DNA from: Pseudoleptotrichia goodfellowii
GTDB taxonomy: Bacteria; Fusobacteriota; Fusobacteriia; Fusobacteriales; Leptotrichiaceae
Length of the DNA: 64,000 bases
Assembly: GCF_007990505.1 (NCBI RefSeq)
Contig: NZ_AP019822.1
Coordinates: forward strand, 682,001-746,000
Direction: 5' to 3'
Part shown: positions 7,947 through 17,543 of the stretch, one piece after another
How positions within the stretch are numbered: the stretch's first letter is position 1
Layout: every line of letters starts with the position of its first letter
Made by a program: the position numbers and the translations under genes
The notes under the pieces: model-generated
Seen by the model: the letters and a program-made list of their open reading frames with translations, nothing else
Told to the model about the DNA's origin: nothing
Database searches by the model: none

Positions 7947-8528
7947 TTAATAAGGCTTGAAAATTTTATCAAAAAAAGAAAGAAAGTCGTCAATAGCGTT
8001 ACTGTTTTTTTCGATTTTTATTTTGAGCATAGTGCCTTCAAGGAGCGAAATCAGAATTCTTGCATATATTTCAGGTTCTATATGTGAATATTTCTGGGGA
8101 TAATCTCTTTTCAACGAAGAAAGAAAAAATGAAAAACGGAGTTCTATCTGATAATAAGAGCTTAAAAGTTCTTTCCTCACATTTTCGTTTATATCTCCAA
8201 GTTCAACGGCAAGATTTCCCAAAGGACTTCCTCCGTGAAATTTGTTATGTTCTATATTAGTGAAATATTGATAAAAAAAAGTTTTTAATTTAAAAATAGA
8301 CAAATCATCAACGACTTTGGAAAAAAATTTTATAAGTTTGTCGGTATGATATTTAATAACATAAATAAGAAGATCTTCTTTATTTTTGAAATAATAATAA
8401 AAAGATCCTTTGGGGATTTTACATTCAGTCAAAATATCGGAAAGCCCGGTATTTTTATATCCTCTATAATAAAAAAGTTTTGCACTTTTTTCAATGACAT
8501 TGTTTTTTTTAACGGTTATTTTATTCAT
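7947..8528 (-). CDS. TetR/AcrR-family transcriptional regulator
   Basis: 193 residues from ATG 8528 (AGAGGA ribosome site upstream on the minus strand); an in-frame start 20 codons earlier has no support. The N-terminal helix-turn-helix (about 10-55, with LFYYRGYKNTGLSDILTE and IPKGSFYYYFKNKEDLL) is classic TetR. The C-terminal ligand domain contains SPLGNLAVELGD, seen in the YxaF/AcuR-like branch. The target is unknown. It diverges from mnmA across about 125 bases, but a role in regulating that housekeeping gene is not implied. Confidence 0.9.
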   Translation of the reverse strand: MNKITVKKNNVIEKSAKLFYYRGYKNTGLSDILTECKIPKGSFYYYFKNKEDLLIYVIKYHTDKLIKFFSKVVDDLSIFKLKTFFYQYFTNIEHNKFHGGSPLGNLAVELGDINENVRKELLSSYYQIELRFSFFLSSLKRDYPQKYSHIEPEIYARILISLLEGTMLKIKIEKNSNAIDDFLSFFDKIFKPY

Positions 8529-8608
8529 TATCGTCCTCTTGAATTTTGTATGATAAGTAATTTTATAATTTAATGATTGTGTTGTCAATCTTTTTATAAG
8601 AAAATTAA

Positions 8609-9751
<1,143 letters not shown>

Positions 9752-9766
9752 AGAGAGGAAAATTTT

Positions 9767-10111
9767 ATGAAAGTAGAATTGGTAAGAGTTAAAGTGTTGG
9801 AAGGTAAAAGCGAAACTGTAGACGAGTGGATGAAGTTTTTAAATGATAATATGAAAGAAGTGCTTTTGACTCTTGACGGAGAAAAAATGTACGTGGAAAC
9901 TATATTAAGAGAAGTGCTTAACGGAGAAGAATATTTATACTGGTATTCGATTCAAGGCGAAGGTGGAATAGAAGTTGAGGATTCTGAAAGCTGGATTGAT
10001 AAAAAACATTTGAAATATTGGAAAGAGTGTATTGATAAGACGTTCAGACCGGTATATCTGGATGTACAGGTAGTTATGATACCTGAAAGAATACAGGAAA
10101 TGATGAAATAA
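9767..10111 (+). CDS. DUF6176 family protein
   Basis: A 114-residue soluble protein beginning MKVELVRVKVLEGKSETVDE and containing VLLTLDGEKMYVETILREV, EEYLYWYSIQGEGG and RPVYLDVQVVMIPERIQEMM. This matches the DUF6176 pattern, a dimeric alpha/beta-barrel-like small protein with no assigned function. Good GAGAGGAAAA ribosome site. It ends just ahead of a terminator, closing the mnmA transcript. Confidence 0.65.
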   Translation: MKVELVRVKVLEGKSETVDEWMKFLNDNMKEVLLTLDGEKMYVETILREVLNGEEYLYWYSIQGEGGIEVEDSESWIDKKHLKYWKECIDKTFRPVYLDVQVVMIPERIQEMMK

Positions 10112-10116
10112 AATTT

Positions 10117-10155
10117 GAAAAATGCGGCAAAATATAGAGATGTCGCAATTTTTGT
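10117..10155 (+). terminator. Rho-independent terminator after the DUF6176 gene
   Basis: Stem TGCGGCA (10123-10129) / TGTCGCA (10141-10147) with flanking A and T runs. Confidence 0.75.
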
Positions 10156-10188
10156 TTTAAATATAAGATTTAGGGGAAAAGGAGAAAT

Positions 10189-11118
10189 ATGATAAACAGA
10201 AACATTATACAGTTGGAAAACGGAAGTATGGAATGGGTAAATACGGTAAATATAACTGCTGAAAATAAGAAAGTATTAAATGAAAAAGATAAACTTTCAA
10301 CGGAGTTTTTGGAGTATGCAACAGATGCCGATGAAAGTCCCCGTTCGGAATATGATGACTTGAACAGAATAAAGTTATTATGCTTTGACGTACCTTATTA
10401 TGACAGGATTATGGAAAGTTTGGCTACGGTGCCTTTAGTGTTTATTATCAGAGAAAATACTCTATATACATTTATCGAAAAAAACGAGGATTATGAATAT
10501 TTAAACAGTTTGCTTGAAAATACAGTAACTGAAAAAGTATATGACAGTATGTATCATCTTTTATTTTCGGTAGTGTATAAGTTCTGTCTGATTTATCATG
10601 ATAAGTTGAAAGTTATAAATAAAGAAAGAGCGGATATAAAAAAATCTTTCAGAAAATCTGTAAAAAATACGGATATTTACAAACTCCTAAATATTGAACA
10701 GGGACTGACTTACTTGTCTACTTCTTTAAAAGCTAACAGACTTGCATTGAATACATTAAAAAGACATTGGAATGTCAACATTAAAAAATTGTCCGAAGTG
10801 GAAGAGGAAAAATTGGAAGATGTAATGATTGAAATAGATCAGGCAATGGAAATGACCGAAATAATCACTACAATTGCCGAAAAAGAAAAGACTACTTATT
10901 CTACGGTTATTGATAATAATCTGAATACAACTATGAAATTTTTAACTGTTTTCACTATTCTGCTCGAAATACCGAGTATGATTTTCGGATTTTTCGGAAT
11001 AAATACAAACGTTCCTTTCCAAAATATGAAAGACGGTTGGATATACGTTGTATTAATTACGGGAATAATTTGTACAATGTTTACTTTAGGTCTTTGGAAA
11101 AAAAGGTTTTTGAAATAA
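10189..11118 (+). CDS. CorA-family divalent cation transporter
   Basis: 309 residues. A long soluble N-terminal domain rich in charged helices is followed by two C-terminal membrane segments (about 240-262 and 278-298). The signature loop after the first reads FGFFGINTNVPF: the CorA Gly-Met-Asn motif is present as Gly-Ile-Asn, a variant found in divergent members that may transport Mg, Zn or Co, or export ions. The C-terminus is Lys/Arg-rich (WKKRFLK), typical for CorA. AAAGGAG lies upstream of the ATG. Confidence 0.85.
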   Translation: MINRNIIQLENGSMEWVNTVNITAENKKVLNEKDKLSTEFLEYATDADESPRSEYDDLNRIKLLCFDVPYYDRIMESLATVPLVFIIRENTLYTFIEKNEDYEYLNSLLENTVTEKVYDSMYHLLFSVVYKFCLIYHDKLKVINKERADIKKSFRKSVKNTDIYKLLNIEQGLTYLSTSLKANRLALNTLKRHWNVNIKKLSEVEEEKLEDVMIEIDQAMEMTEIITTIAEKEKTTYSTVIDNNLNTTMKFLTVFTILLEIPSMIFGFFGINTNVPFQNMKDGWIYVVLITGIICTMFTLGLWKKRFLK

Positions 11119-11126
11119 AAAAATTT

Positions 11127-11201
11127 ATGAGGGCTCATTGCCGCCCTCATACTCTCGCTACCCGCGTTCTACGCGACTTCATCGACTCCGAAAATGCGGG
11201 G
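11127..11201 (-). repeat. Dispersed structured repeat, copy 2
   Basis: Starts 8 bases after the CorA-like stop codon. ATGAGGGC/GCCCTCAT forms a perfect 8-bp hairpin with an 8-base loop. CCCGC and GCGGG near the other end can form a second, longer stem. On the minus strand it reads in the same sense as the TpsA-locus copies. Confidence 0.85.
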
Positions 11202-11269
11202 ATATTTTTGATAATCTCTAATGAAGAATATAATTTATAAATTTTTAATTAAAAAAGTTATTATTTTAT

Positions 11270-11686
11270 TTATTTGTAGGTGTTATAAATCTCCTCAAAC
11301 ACTGTTTTGAAACTAGGTGATCCTACTAAATCAAAGTCTTTGTTTGTGAGTTTACGACAGTTTTTTACATAGTAATATTCAAAAAGCAGACTGTTATCGT
11401 TTGAAGGGTGACGAAGTCCTTCGGAATAAATCTGTCTGTTTAGTGCTTCTAAAGATGAAAGAGCATTTTCCTGAGTAGTTTCAAGTTTTTTTCCGTCGTT
11501 TATATAAGCCAGTTGCATAATTGATGCTCCTATAAAAGAACATTTCCCGTTTGTTTTGGTATTATCCCCGAACATCTGATACCATTCATTTTCATTCATA
11601 GTAAGTATTCCCCTGTTGTCTCTTTCAGGTTTGGAAAAACCGATTATTGTTATTGCAAATAAGCATATTAAGATTATTTTTTTCAT
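11270..11686 (-). CDS. Hypothetical secreted protein
   Basis: 138 residues with a clear signal peptide (MKKIILICLFAITIIGFS) and a polar mature domain. The mature part has two Cys (KCSF, KNCR) that could form a disulphide in the periplasm. Motifs such as NEWYQMFGDN and LLFEYYYVKNCRKLTNKDF are not from a family I recognise. AGGAGAG precedes the ATG on the minus strand. It is convergent with the CorA-like gene and lies downstream of the reductase gene, about 30 bases away, so it may be the last gene of the ABC operon. Confidence 0.7.
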   Translation of the reverse strand: MKKIILICLFAITIIGFSKPERDNRGILTMNENEWYQMFGDNTKTNGKCSFIGASIMQLAYINDGKKLETTQENALSSLEALNRQIYSEGLRHPSNDNSLLFEYYYVKNCRKLTNKDFDLVGSPSFKTVFEEIYNTYK

Positions 11687-11718
11687 TTACACTCTCCTGT
11701 TTGATTTTTATAATATTA

Positions 11719-12294
11719 TTATTTTCCGACAAAAGTTTCAGTTTTTTGAAGAAATTTTTCGAGTTTTTCTTTGGAATCTTTTTTGGAAATATAACAGTGA
11801 AGCCATTTCACTCCTTTCATTCCCGTAGCTCTAAGAGTTCCTGTTCCGAATGTCCAACCGATAGGATTCCCCAGAAAAAGTTTTATTAAAAATTTCGGAC
11901 TTCCGGCAGTAGTAATGATTTTTACCGATTTAATATTTTTGAGATGTCCTGTTATCCCTGTATTACCGTGATTATAAGCAAAGTTCAAAAGAAAGACTTT
12001 ATCTAAAAATCCTTTCAGGATAGCAGGCATTGTTGACCACCAAATCGGAAATATAAACACAAGTCCGTCACTTTTTTTAAGGATTTCCTGATACTTTCCT
12101 ACTAAAGGGTCATTGAATTTTCCCTCTGAATATAATTTCAAATCTTCTTCCCTCATAACAGGATCGAAATTGTCTTTATGAAGATCTATAATTGTGTAAG
12201 ATTCTTTCATTTCCTCAAATTTTTTTGTTACACTGTCTAAAATGGCTTTATTAAAGCTCCCATGCCATGGATGAGCAAATATAACTGTTTTCAT
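11719..12294 (-). CDS. Flavodoxin-fold NAD(P)H:quinone oxidoreductase
   Basis: 191 residues starting at MKTVIFAHPWHGSFN; the ATG at 12294 has GGAGGG five bases upstream, so an in-frame start seven codons earlier is rejected. The N-terminal FMN-binding segment (AHPWHGSFNKAIL), FIFPIWWSTMPAILKGFLDKV and TTAGSP are hallmarks of the NQO1/MdaB/KefF-type flavodoxin-like fold. It reduces quinones or similar acceptors by two electrons. It follows the two ABC half-transporters by 33 bases on the same strand. Confidence 0.88.
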   Translation of the reverse strand: MKTVIFAHPWHGSFNKAILDSVTKKFEEMKESYTIIDLHKDNFDPVMREEDLKLYSEGKFNDPLVGKYQEILKKSDGLVFIFPIWWSTMPAILKGFLDKVFLLNFAYNHGNTGITGHLKNIKSVKIITTAGSPKFLIKLFLGNPIGWTFGTGTLRATGMKGVKWLHCYISKKDSKEKLEKFLQKTETFVGK

Positions 12295-12327
12295 TTTTCC
12301 CTCCGATTTTCTCAAAGTCGATTATAC

Positions 12328-14061
12328 TTAAATAAGGCTGCAACCTTCACTTTGAGCTTTTCTCATTTCTGTGTACATTATATAATATCTGCCTTTGTTT
12401 TTCATTAATTTTTCATGGTTTCCGATTTCTTCTATTATTCCGTCAGACATAACGATTATCTGATCGTAATTTTTTATAGTATTAAGTTTGTGAGCAATAG
12501 TAATTACCGTTTTATTTTTTGTCAATTTGTCAAGAGAATTTCTGATTTCATGCTCATTGTCAGCATCAAGAGAAGCAGTAGCCTCATCAAGCAGTATAAT
12601 CGGAGTGTTTTTCAATAATGCTCTGGCAATGGAAATTCTCTGTTTTTCTCCTCCTGACAAAGTTGATCCGCCTTCTCCTATAATCGTATCGTAGCCGTTT
12701 TCAAGCTCTGTAATAAAATCATGACAGTGAGCATTTTTAGCAGCCTCAATGACTTCTTCACGGGAAGCATCGGGATTCCCTAATTTTATATTGTTTTCGA
12801 CTGTATCATTTACAAGATAGACATCCTGAAAAATCATACTTATATTTGTAAGAAGTTCTTCAGGATATATTTTTCTTATATCAATTCCACCGATAGTAAC
12901 ATTTCCCGACTGAGAATCCCAAAATCTTGCTATGAGGTTTGTTACAGTTGTTTTTCCCGAGCCTGAAGAACCTACAAGAGCAGTAGCTGTTCCCTGTTTT
13001 GCTTCGAAACTTATATTTTTCAGAACAGGTTTATCTTCTTCATAATAAAAACTTACATTGTCAAATTTTATATTGTAATTTTCAAAAGGCATACTTTCAA
13101 ATTCGTAGGATATTTCTTTTTCTTTATATACGTTAATGAGCTTATCTGTAGCAAGTTTCATGTATTGAAAAAGTACATACTGGGATGAAAAAGCTTTCAA
13201 AACATTGGAAAGAGAAAGACTTATAATAATATAGGAAAAAAATTCTATTTTGTTTATAGAATGAGTTATAAACAGTTTTGTGGAAAGTAAGAGCAGCAAA
13301 GCAAAGGAAATATCCACAGTAAGCTGAAAAATAAGAACATAAGGAGCAAGGGCTATTTCCGTGTTAATACTTTCTTTTTTCAAATTATGAAAACTGTCTT
13401 TCAGCCTTTTAAATTTTTCGCCCACAAGATTATATGACTTAAAAAGTTCCATTCCTGAAATATATTCGACCATACGTGAAACGACATTATCCATTGTATG
13501 TTTTTTCTTTAAAGCTATTTTCGAACTTTTTTTCATTCCCGCAATTATAAATATTATTCCCAATCCTGCAATAACAATCTGCAAAATTCCTAAAAGGGGA
13601 GAAATAACAAATGTGATTAACAATAAATATGCTGATAATATACTCAGTTTTATAATTTCCGATGTACTGTGAGTTAATACATGCTCAAAGTCCTGTAAAT
13701 CGTTAGTCATAATATTGATAATGTTTCCGATATTGTGCTTATTGAAATATCCTAAATTGAGGTTTCTCAAATGATCTCCCATGCGAAGTCTCAAATCCTG
13801 AATAATTCTTGCTCCCTGAGTTTGAACTCCTGTATATCCGATACGGTTGAAAGAGTATCTTAATATGTTGGCAATAAGCATAATAACACTGTAAATTATA
13901 ATTTTTTTCAATGTGAAAGTATTTGTTATGAGATCGATTATTGTAAAATAAAACATCATATAATTCATCATATAAAACAATGAATCAATGACAAGAAAAA
14001 ATACGGGTTTTTTCAAAAGTTTGAATTCTTTTCCCGAAAGAGTTTTTATATCCTTTAACAT
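12328..14061 (-). CDS. ABC exporter half-transporter (membrane + ATPase), second subunit
   Basis: 577 residues: six-helix membrane domain (about 15-300) and a C-terminal nucleotide-binding domain. Walker A GSSGSGKTTV, signature LSGGEKQRIS, Walker B IILLDEATASLDAD and the H-loop IAHKL are all canonical. The start overlaps the end of the upstream ABC gene by 7 bases, which indicates a heterodimer. Pairs like this with a WYL regulator alongside export drugs or peptides or import siderophores (YbtPQ/IrtAB type). Substrate cannot be assigned from sequence. Confidence 0.93.
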   Translation of the reverse strand: MLKDIKTLSGKEFKLLKKPVFFLVIDSLFYMMNYMMFYFTIIDLITNTFTLKKIIIYSVIMLIANILRYSFNRIGYTGVQTQGARIIQDLRLRMGDHLRNLNLGYFNKHNIGNIINIMTNDLQDFEHVLTHSTSEIIKLSILSAYLLLITFVISPLLGILQIVIAGLGIIFIIAGMKKSSKIALKKKHTMDNVVSRMVEYISGMELFKSYNLVGEKFKRLKDSFHNLKKESINTEIALAPYVLIFQLTVDISFALLLLLSTKLFITHSINKIEFFSYIIISLSLSNVLKAFSSQYVLFQYMKLATDKLINVYKEKEISYEFESMPFENYNIKFDNVSFYYEEDKPVLKNISFEAKQGTATALVGSSGSGKTTVTNLIARFWDSQSGNVTIGGIDIRKIYPEELLTNISMIFQDVYLVNDTVENNIKLGNPDASREEVIEAAKNAHCHDFITELENGYDTIIGEGGSTLSGGEKQRISIARALLKNTPIILLDEATASLDADNEHEIRNSLDKLTKNKTVITIAHKLNTIKNYDQIIVMSDGIIEEIGNHEKLMKNKGRYYIMYTEMRKAQSEGCSLI

Positions 14062-15785
14062 TTTTGTCCCTCCGTTTCTTCATTGTACAAAGACCATAAG
14101 TGCCAGTAGTCTGCCTTATTTTTTAAGAGTTCTTCATGAGTTCCCTGTTCGACGATTTTTCCCTTATTCATAAAAACAATGTTATCTGCATTTTTAATAG
14201 TGTAAAGTCTATGAGCTATAATTAATGCAGTTTTTCCCTTTAACAAAGTTTTTAAAGCAGCCTGAATTTTTGTTTCATTTTCAATGTCCGAATAGGAAGT
14301 AACTTCGTCAAGAATAACAATAGGAGTGTCTTTTAAAATAGCACGGGCAATGGAAATTCTCTGTTGTTCTCCCCCGCTTAATTTAACTCCCCCTTCACCT
14401 ATTTTAGTTTCGTATTTATCAGGCAAAGACATTATAAAATCATGTATTTGAGCTTTTTTGGCAGCATCTTCTATCTGCTCGGAATTATAGTTTTTTCCCA
14501 TTTTTATATTTTCATAAATTGTGTCATGGAGCATAAAAGTATCCTGAAAAACAAAAGATATTTTATCCATAAGGCTATCGTAGGAAATGTCTTTTATATC
14601 AATGCCGTCAACAGTTATTTTTCCTTCGCTGATATCCCAAAATCTTCCTGCTAAAAGTCCTATAGTCGTTTTTCCTGAACCTGAAGGTCCTACAAGAGCA
14701 ACGGTACTTCCCACTTTAATATCTAAAGAAAAATTATTTATAACTTTAGTTTTATTATAAGCAAAAGTTATATTTTCGTATTTTAAACTTTGGGAAAAGT
14801 TTTGAGGAAATTCTATATTTCCTGATATTTGTTCTTTTTCATCAAAAATCTCAATTATTTTTTCCATTCCTTTTAAAAGAAATGAAAATTTTTCCGAAAG
14901 CTCAAAGAGTGATTTTAACGAATTAAGGAAAATCGTACTCATTAAAAGAAAAAGGATATAAACGGGAATTGATATTTGATGATTTAAAAGCATTATTCCG
15001 CCTGCAGGAATGATAAAAAATAATCCTCCGTCTACAAGACACAAAAATGCAGAATAATAAGGCACTGAAAGTTCAGTAAGTTCAATCCAGTAATCTGCAT
15101 ATTCCTGAGTGTTATCTCTGTAGTCTTTAAAAGATTTTGCACTGAGATTAAAGGCTTTCATAACATTCATGGCATTTATATATTCCATAATAGTCGAATT
15201 AAGTTTTGCCACAAGTTTATAAAAATGATCAACTCTGCTCATAAAACTTTTCATCATACCCGTTTGAGCGATTATTCCTAAAATGACAGGAATAAACAGT
15301 ACTAATGATAATTTCCAATTATAATAAATCATAATTCCTAAAAAAATAAGGGGAGTGGCAAAAGCCGAAGATAAATCAGGAATTTGATGAGCAATAAAAT
15401 TTTCAAGCTTTTCCACATCTTCATTAATAATTTTTTTCAATTTCCCTGATGTGTTTTTTTTGAAAAATCCCATATTCAGTTTTGACATATGTTTAATTAA
15501 ATCTATTCTTATTTTATAAAGGATATTAAATGCCGAAACATGAGAAAATATACCTGATAAAACAAAAGTTACAACTCTTATAATTATAAATATTATTGTA
15601 ATAAAAACTAAATTCTGAATTTTGTTATAATCAACGGCTTCTTTAAAAAGCTCCAGAATGATATTATATATCAGAATATAAGGAACTGCCGAAAGTGTTG
15701 TACTTATTATGCTGAATAAAGCCGAAAAAATAAGTTTTATCTTATGCTGTCCCGACAGTTTTAATAAAAATTTCAAATTATTCAT
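14055..15785 (-). CDS. ABC exporter half-transporter (membrane + ATPase), first subunit
   Basis: 576 residues with the same layout as its partner: six membrane helices then an ATPase domain. Walker A GPSGSGKTTIG, signature LSGGEQQRIS, Walker B IVILDEVTSYSDIENE and H-loop IAHRLYT. The catalytic Glu is retained but the D-loop reads SYSD in place of the usual SALD, a small asymmetry seen in heterodimeric exporters. First gene of a minus-strand operon (ABC, ABC, reductase). GGAGCTTTT precedes the ATG, and a TTTGATTATCAAA palindrome lies 22-34 bases upstream. Confidence 0.93.
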   Translation of the reverse strand: MNNLKFLLKLSGQHKIKLIFSALFSIISTTLSAVPYILIYNIILELFKEAVDYNKIQNLVFITIIFIIIRVVTFVLSGIFSHVSAFNILYKIRIDLIKHMSKLNMGFFKKNTSGKLKKIINEDVEKLENFIAHQIPDLSSAFATPLIFLGIMIYYNWKLSLVLFIPVILGIIAQTGMMKSFMSRVDHFYKLVAKLNSTIMEYINAMNVMKAFNLSAKSFKDYRDNTQEYADYWIELTELSVPYYSAFLCLVDGGLFFIIPAGGIMLLNHQISIPVYILFLLMSTIFLNSLKSLFELSEKFSFLLKGMEKIIEIFDEKEQISGNIEFPQNFSQSLKYENITFAYNKTKVINNFSLDIKVGSTVALVGPSGSGKTTIGLLAGRFWDISEGKITVDGIDIKDISYDSLMDKISFVFQDTFMLHDTIYENIKMGKNYNSEQIEDAAKKAQIHDFIMSLPDKYETKIGEGGVKLSGGEQQRISIARAILKDTPIVILDEVTSYSDIENETKIQAALKTLLKGKTALIIAHRLYTIKNADNIVFMNKGKIVEQGTHEELLKNKADYWHLWSLYNEETEGQKC

Positions 15786-15806
15786 AAAAAGCTCCTTTCA
15801 AAAAAT

Positions 15807-15819
15807 TTTGATTATCAAA
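15807..15819. promoter_or_regulatory. Candidate operator, perfect palindrome TTTGATTATCAAA
   Basis: A 6-1-6 inverted repeat between the divergent ABC operon and the WYL regulator, close to the ABC start. It resembles a degenerate Fur-type box but could also serve the WYL regulator. Similar half-sites occur at 19283-19297. Weak support alone in such A+T-rich DNA. Confidence 0.35.
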
Positions 15820-15936
15820 GTAATTCCATTAAATTATACCTCATATTTTTCAAAAATTCCATAGAGTAAATTACTGATTTTTAAAGTATACATTTTTTTG
15901 TCATATATTGTTTTATAAATAAAAGAAGAAAGAAAT

Positions 15937-15966
15937 TTGTCAATATAAAAAATAATATGGTATAAT
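15937..15966 (+). promoter_or_regulatory. Promoter of the WYL regulator gene
   Basis: TTGTCA (15937-15942), 18-base spacer, TATAAT (15961-15966), 32 bases before the ATG. Confidence 0.6.
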
Positions 15967-15997
15967 TATTATAAAATAAGAACTTAGGAGAAAAAAT

Positions 15998-16888
15998 ATG
16001 CAAATAAACAGATTATTTGAAACGGTCCATATGCTTTTAAATAAAAAAAGTATGACTGCCCGTGAATTGGCGGAACATTTTGAAGTTTCCATAAGAACTG
16101 TATATAGAGATATTGAAACACTTACTTTTGCTGGAATACCCGTTTATTCTACAAGAGGAAAAAACGGAGGGATAAAATTACTTGATGAATATGTGTTGGA
16201 TAAATCGATAATTTCCAAAGATGAGCAAAATGATATACTTTATGCTTTACAAAGCCTGAAAGCAGCTAATTATCCTGAAGTTGAAGAAACTTTGGAAAAA
16301 TTGAGCGTAATTTTTAACAAAACATCAGGCAACTGGATAGAAGTAGATTTTTCAGAATACGGAAATGAACAGAAAGAATTATTTGAAAATATAAAAAATG
16401 CAATAATAAATAAAAAAGTTATTAGATTTGAATATTATAACAGTCAGGGAATAAAATCTGAAAGAAGTGCAGAACCTTTAAAATTAAAATTTAAAGTAAG
16501 GGCATGGTATTTATCTGCTTTCTGTCGTAAAAGCAATGAAATGAGATTTTTTAAGATTAGAAGAATTAAGAGATTGTCGGTAACAGAAGAAATTTTTGAA
16601 AGAACTTCTGAAAATATAGAGATTCCTGATAATGAAACTAAAGCTCCAAAAGTAAAAATAACGATGACAATAGATAAATCACAGGCATACAGAGTTTATG
16701 ACGAATTTTCCGAAAAAGATATAAAAGTATCTGAAAACGGAGATTTTGAAATCATATCGGAATTGATTGAAAATGAATATCTTTACGGATATTTATTGTC
16801 GTTTGGAGAATATATAAAAATAATAGGACCGACTCGACTGAAAAAAATTCTTGAGGGAAAAGTAGAAAAAATGAAAAAGAATTATTAA
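15998..16888 (+). CDS. HTH + WYL-domain transcriptional regulator
   Basis: 296 residues. The N-terminal winged helix-turn-helix (about 1-60: MTARELAEHFEVSIRTVYRD and ETLTFAGIPVYSTRGKNGG) is the HTH_11 type. The middle domain is a WYL ligand-sensing SH3-like domain (about 140-215: VIRFEYYNSQG, EPLKLKFKVRAWYLSAFCRK, FKIRRIKRL), followed by a WCX C-terminal extension. Such regulators sense nucleotides or small molecules. It is transcribed divergently from the two-subunit ABC exporter operon across 212 bases, so control of that operon is the simplest inference. TTAGGAG lies upstream of the ATG. Confidence 0.92.
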   Translation: MQINRLFETVHMLLNKKSMTARELAEHFEVSIRTVYRDIETLTFAGIPVYSTRGKNGGIKLLDEYVLDKSIISKDEQNDILYALQSLKAANYPEVEETLEKLSVIFNKTSGNWIEVDFSEYGNEQKELFENIKNAIINKKVIRFEYYNSQGIKSERSAEPLKLKFKVRAWYLSAFCRKSNEMRFFKIRRIKRLSVTEEIFERTSENIEIPDNETKAPKVKITMTIDKSQAYRVYDEFSEKDIKVSENGDFEIISELIENEYLYGYLLSFGEYIKIIGPTRLKKILEGKVEKMKKNY

Positions 16889-16988
16889 AGATTACAGCGA
16901 AGAGATTGAATCAAAATGAATATGAAAATTTTGGCAATTATAGATATTGTTTGATATCAGGAACGGTTTTGCCGAAGATTTTATAAAT

Positions 16989-17017
16989 ATATAAAAAGCC
17001 CCATGTTTCAGGGGCTT
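16989..17017 (-). terminator. Rho-independent terminator of the tiny minus-strand gene
   Basis: Read on the minus strand: AAGCCCC, an 8-base loop, GGGGCTT, then a T-run. It begins 12 bases after the stop codon of the 19-codon gene. Confidence 0.85.
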
Positions 17018-17028
17018 GAGGTTTTCAA

Positions 17029-17088
17029 TCAGAAAACTGTCCTTTGCATTATCAGAAATAAAATAATGCAGAGAAAAAGAATCTTCAT
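17029..17088 (-). CDS. 19-residue hydrophobic peptide, Ibs/type I toxin-like
   Basis: A tiny gene on the minus strand. An AAGGAGG ribosome site (17094-17100) lies 5-6 bases before ATG 17088, which opens a 19-codon frame ending TGA at 17029, followed at once by a strong terminator. The peptide is MKILFLCIILFLIMQRTVF: short basic start, a hydrophobic core of about 12 residues, and a short polar/aromatic tail. This is the layout of Ibs and other small membrane toxins of type I toxin-antitoxin systems. A perfect 9-bp hairpin (17111-17133) lies in its 5' leader, and candidate -10 boxes lie at 17138-17148. No antisense RNA is proven. A leader peptide or small regulatory membrane peptide is the alternative. 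Confidence 0.65.
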   Translation of the reverse strand: MKILFLCIILFLIMQRTVF

Positions 17089-17110
17089 CGTAAAACCTCC
17101 TTGTTGTGTT

Positions 17111-17133
17111 GAAAGAGTTTTTGGAACTCTTTC
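17111..17133 (-). promoter_or_regulatory. 5' leader hairpin of the tiny peptide mRNA
   Basis: GAAAGAGTT and AACTCTTTC form a perfect 9-bp stem with a 5-base loop, ending about 10 bases before the AAGGAGG ribosome site on the minus strand. A TATAAT at 17143-17148 (minus) would start transcription near the base of the stem. Confidence 0.55.
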
Positions 17134-17222
17134 ATTAATTATATTATAATAAAAATCAAGTTAAATTTTAACTAAATCTTTAAACATGATAACATATGAT
17201 TTTATTTTATAATTATTGAAAC

Positions 17223-17252
17223 AAAAAAAGCCGAAAACATTCAGCTTTTTTT
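17223..17252. terminator. Bidirectional terminator-like hairpin A
   Basis: An A7GC..GAA arm pairs with TTCAGCT7 across a short loop. It has poly-A on one side and poly-T on the other, so could act in either direction. A near copy lies 82 bases downstream. The rest of the 17140-17470 stretch shows no gene. Confidence 0.5.
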
Positions 17253-17304
17253 GTCCAAATTTTTTTATTTCACACAACAAGTTTGTTTCTATATTCATTT
17301 TAAC

Positions 17305-17333
17305 AAAAAAAGCTGAAAATGTCCAGCTTTTTT
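17305..17333. terminator. Bidirectional terminator-like hairpin B
   Basis: AAAAAAGCTG / CAGCTTTTTT stem, nearly identical to hairpin A in stem and loop composition (a direct duplication). Confidence 0.5.
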
Positions 17334-17470
17334 GTCATAATTTTTATTTAAGTTTTAACAGAATGATTTTATTTTATAGAAAGCTTTATAATAAATTTGA
17401 ATGTGTATCCCAGTTAGATTTTATACTATATTTTCAATTCGGTCCCAGAAATTAATTTTAAAATAAATTT

Positions 17471-17509
17471 TAATATGACGTACTGTAGTCATATTATGTA
17501 TTGTATAAT
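17471..17509 (+). promoter_or_regulatory. Promoter with 9-bp inverted-repeat operator
   Basis: TAATATGAC (17471-17479) and GTCATATTA (17488-17496) form a perfect 9-bp inverted repeat with an 8-base centre. TATAAT follows at 17504-17509, so the repeat covers the expected -35 position. It lies 35 bases before the DJ-1/PfpI gene start. It is likely the control site of the DJ-1/GyrI-like/ClbS-like gene group. The binding protein is unknown. Confidence 0.6.
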
Positions 17510-17543
17510 AAATTTATAAAATTTAAAATACAGGAGGGAAGTA

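Noticed and set aside
7902-8573. Plus-strand open frames opposite the TetR gene
   Set aside because: Antisense to an intact TetR regulator and without ribosome sites.
12415-14654. Plus-strand open frames inside the ABC exporter genes
   Set aside because: Complementary shadows of well-supported ABC coding sequence.
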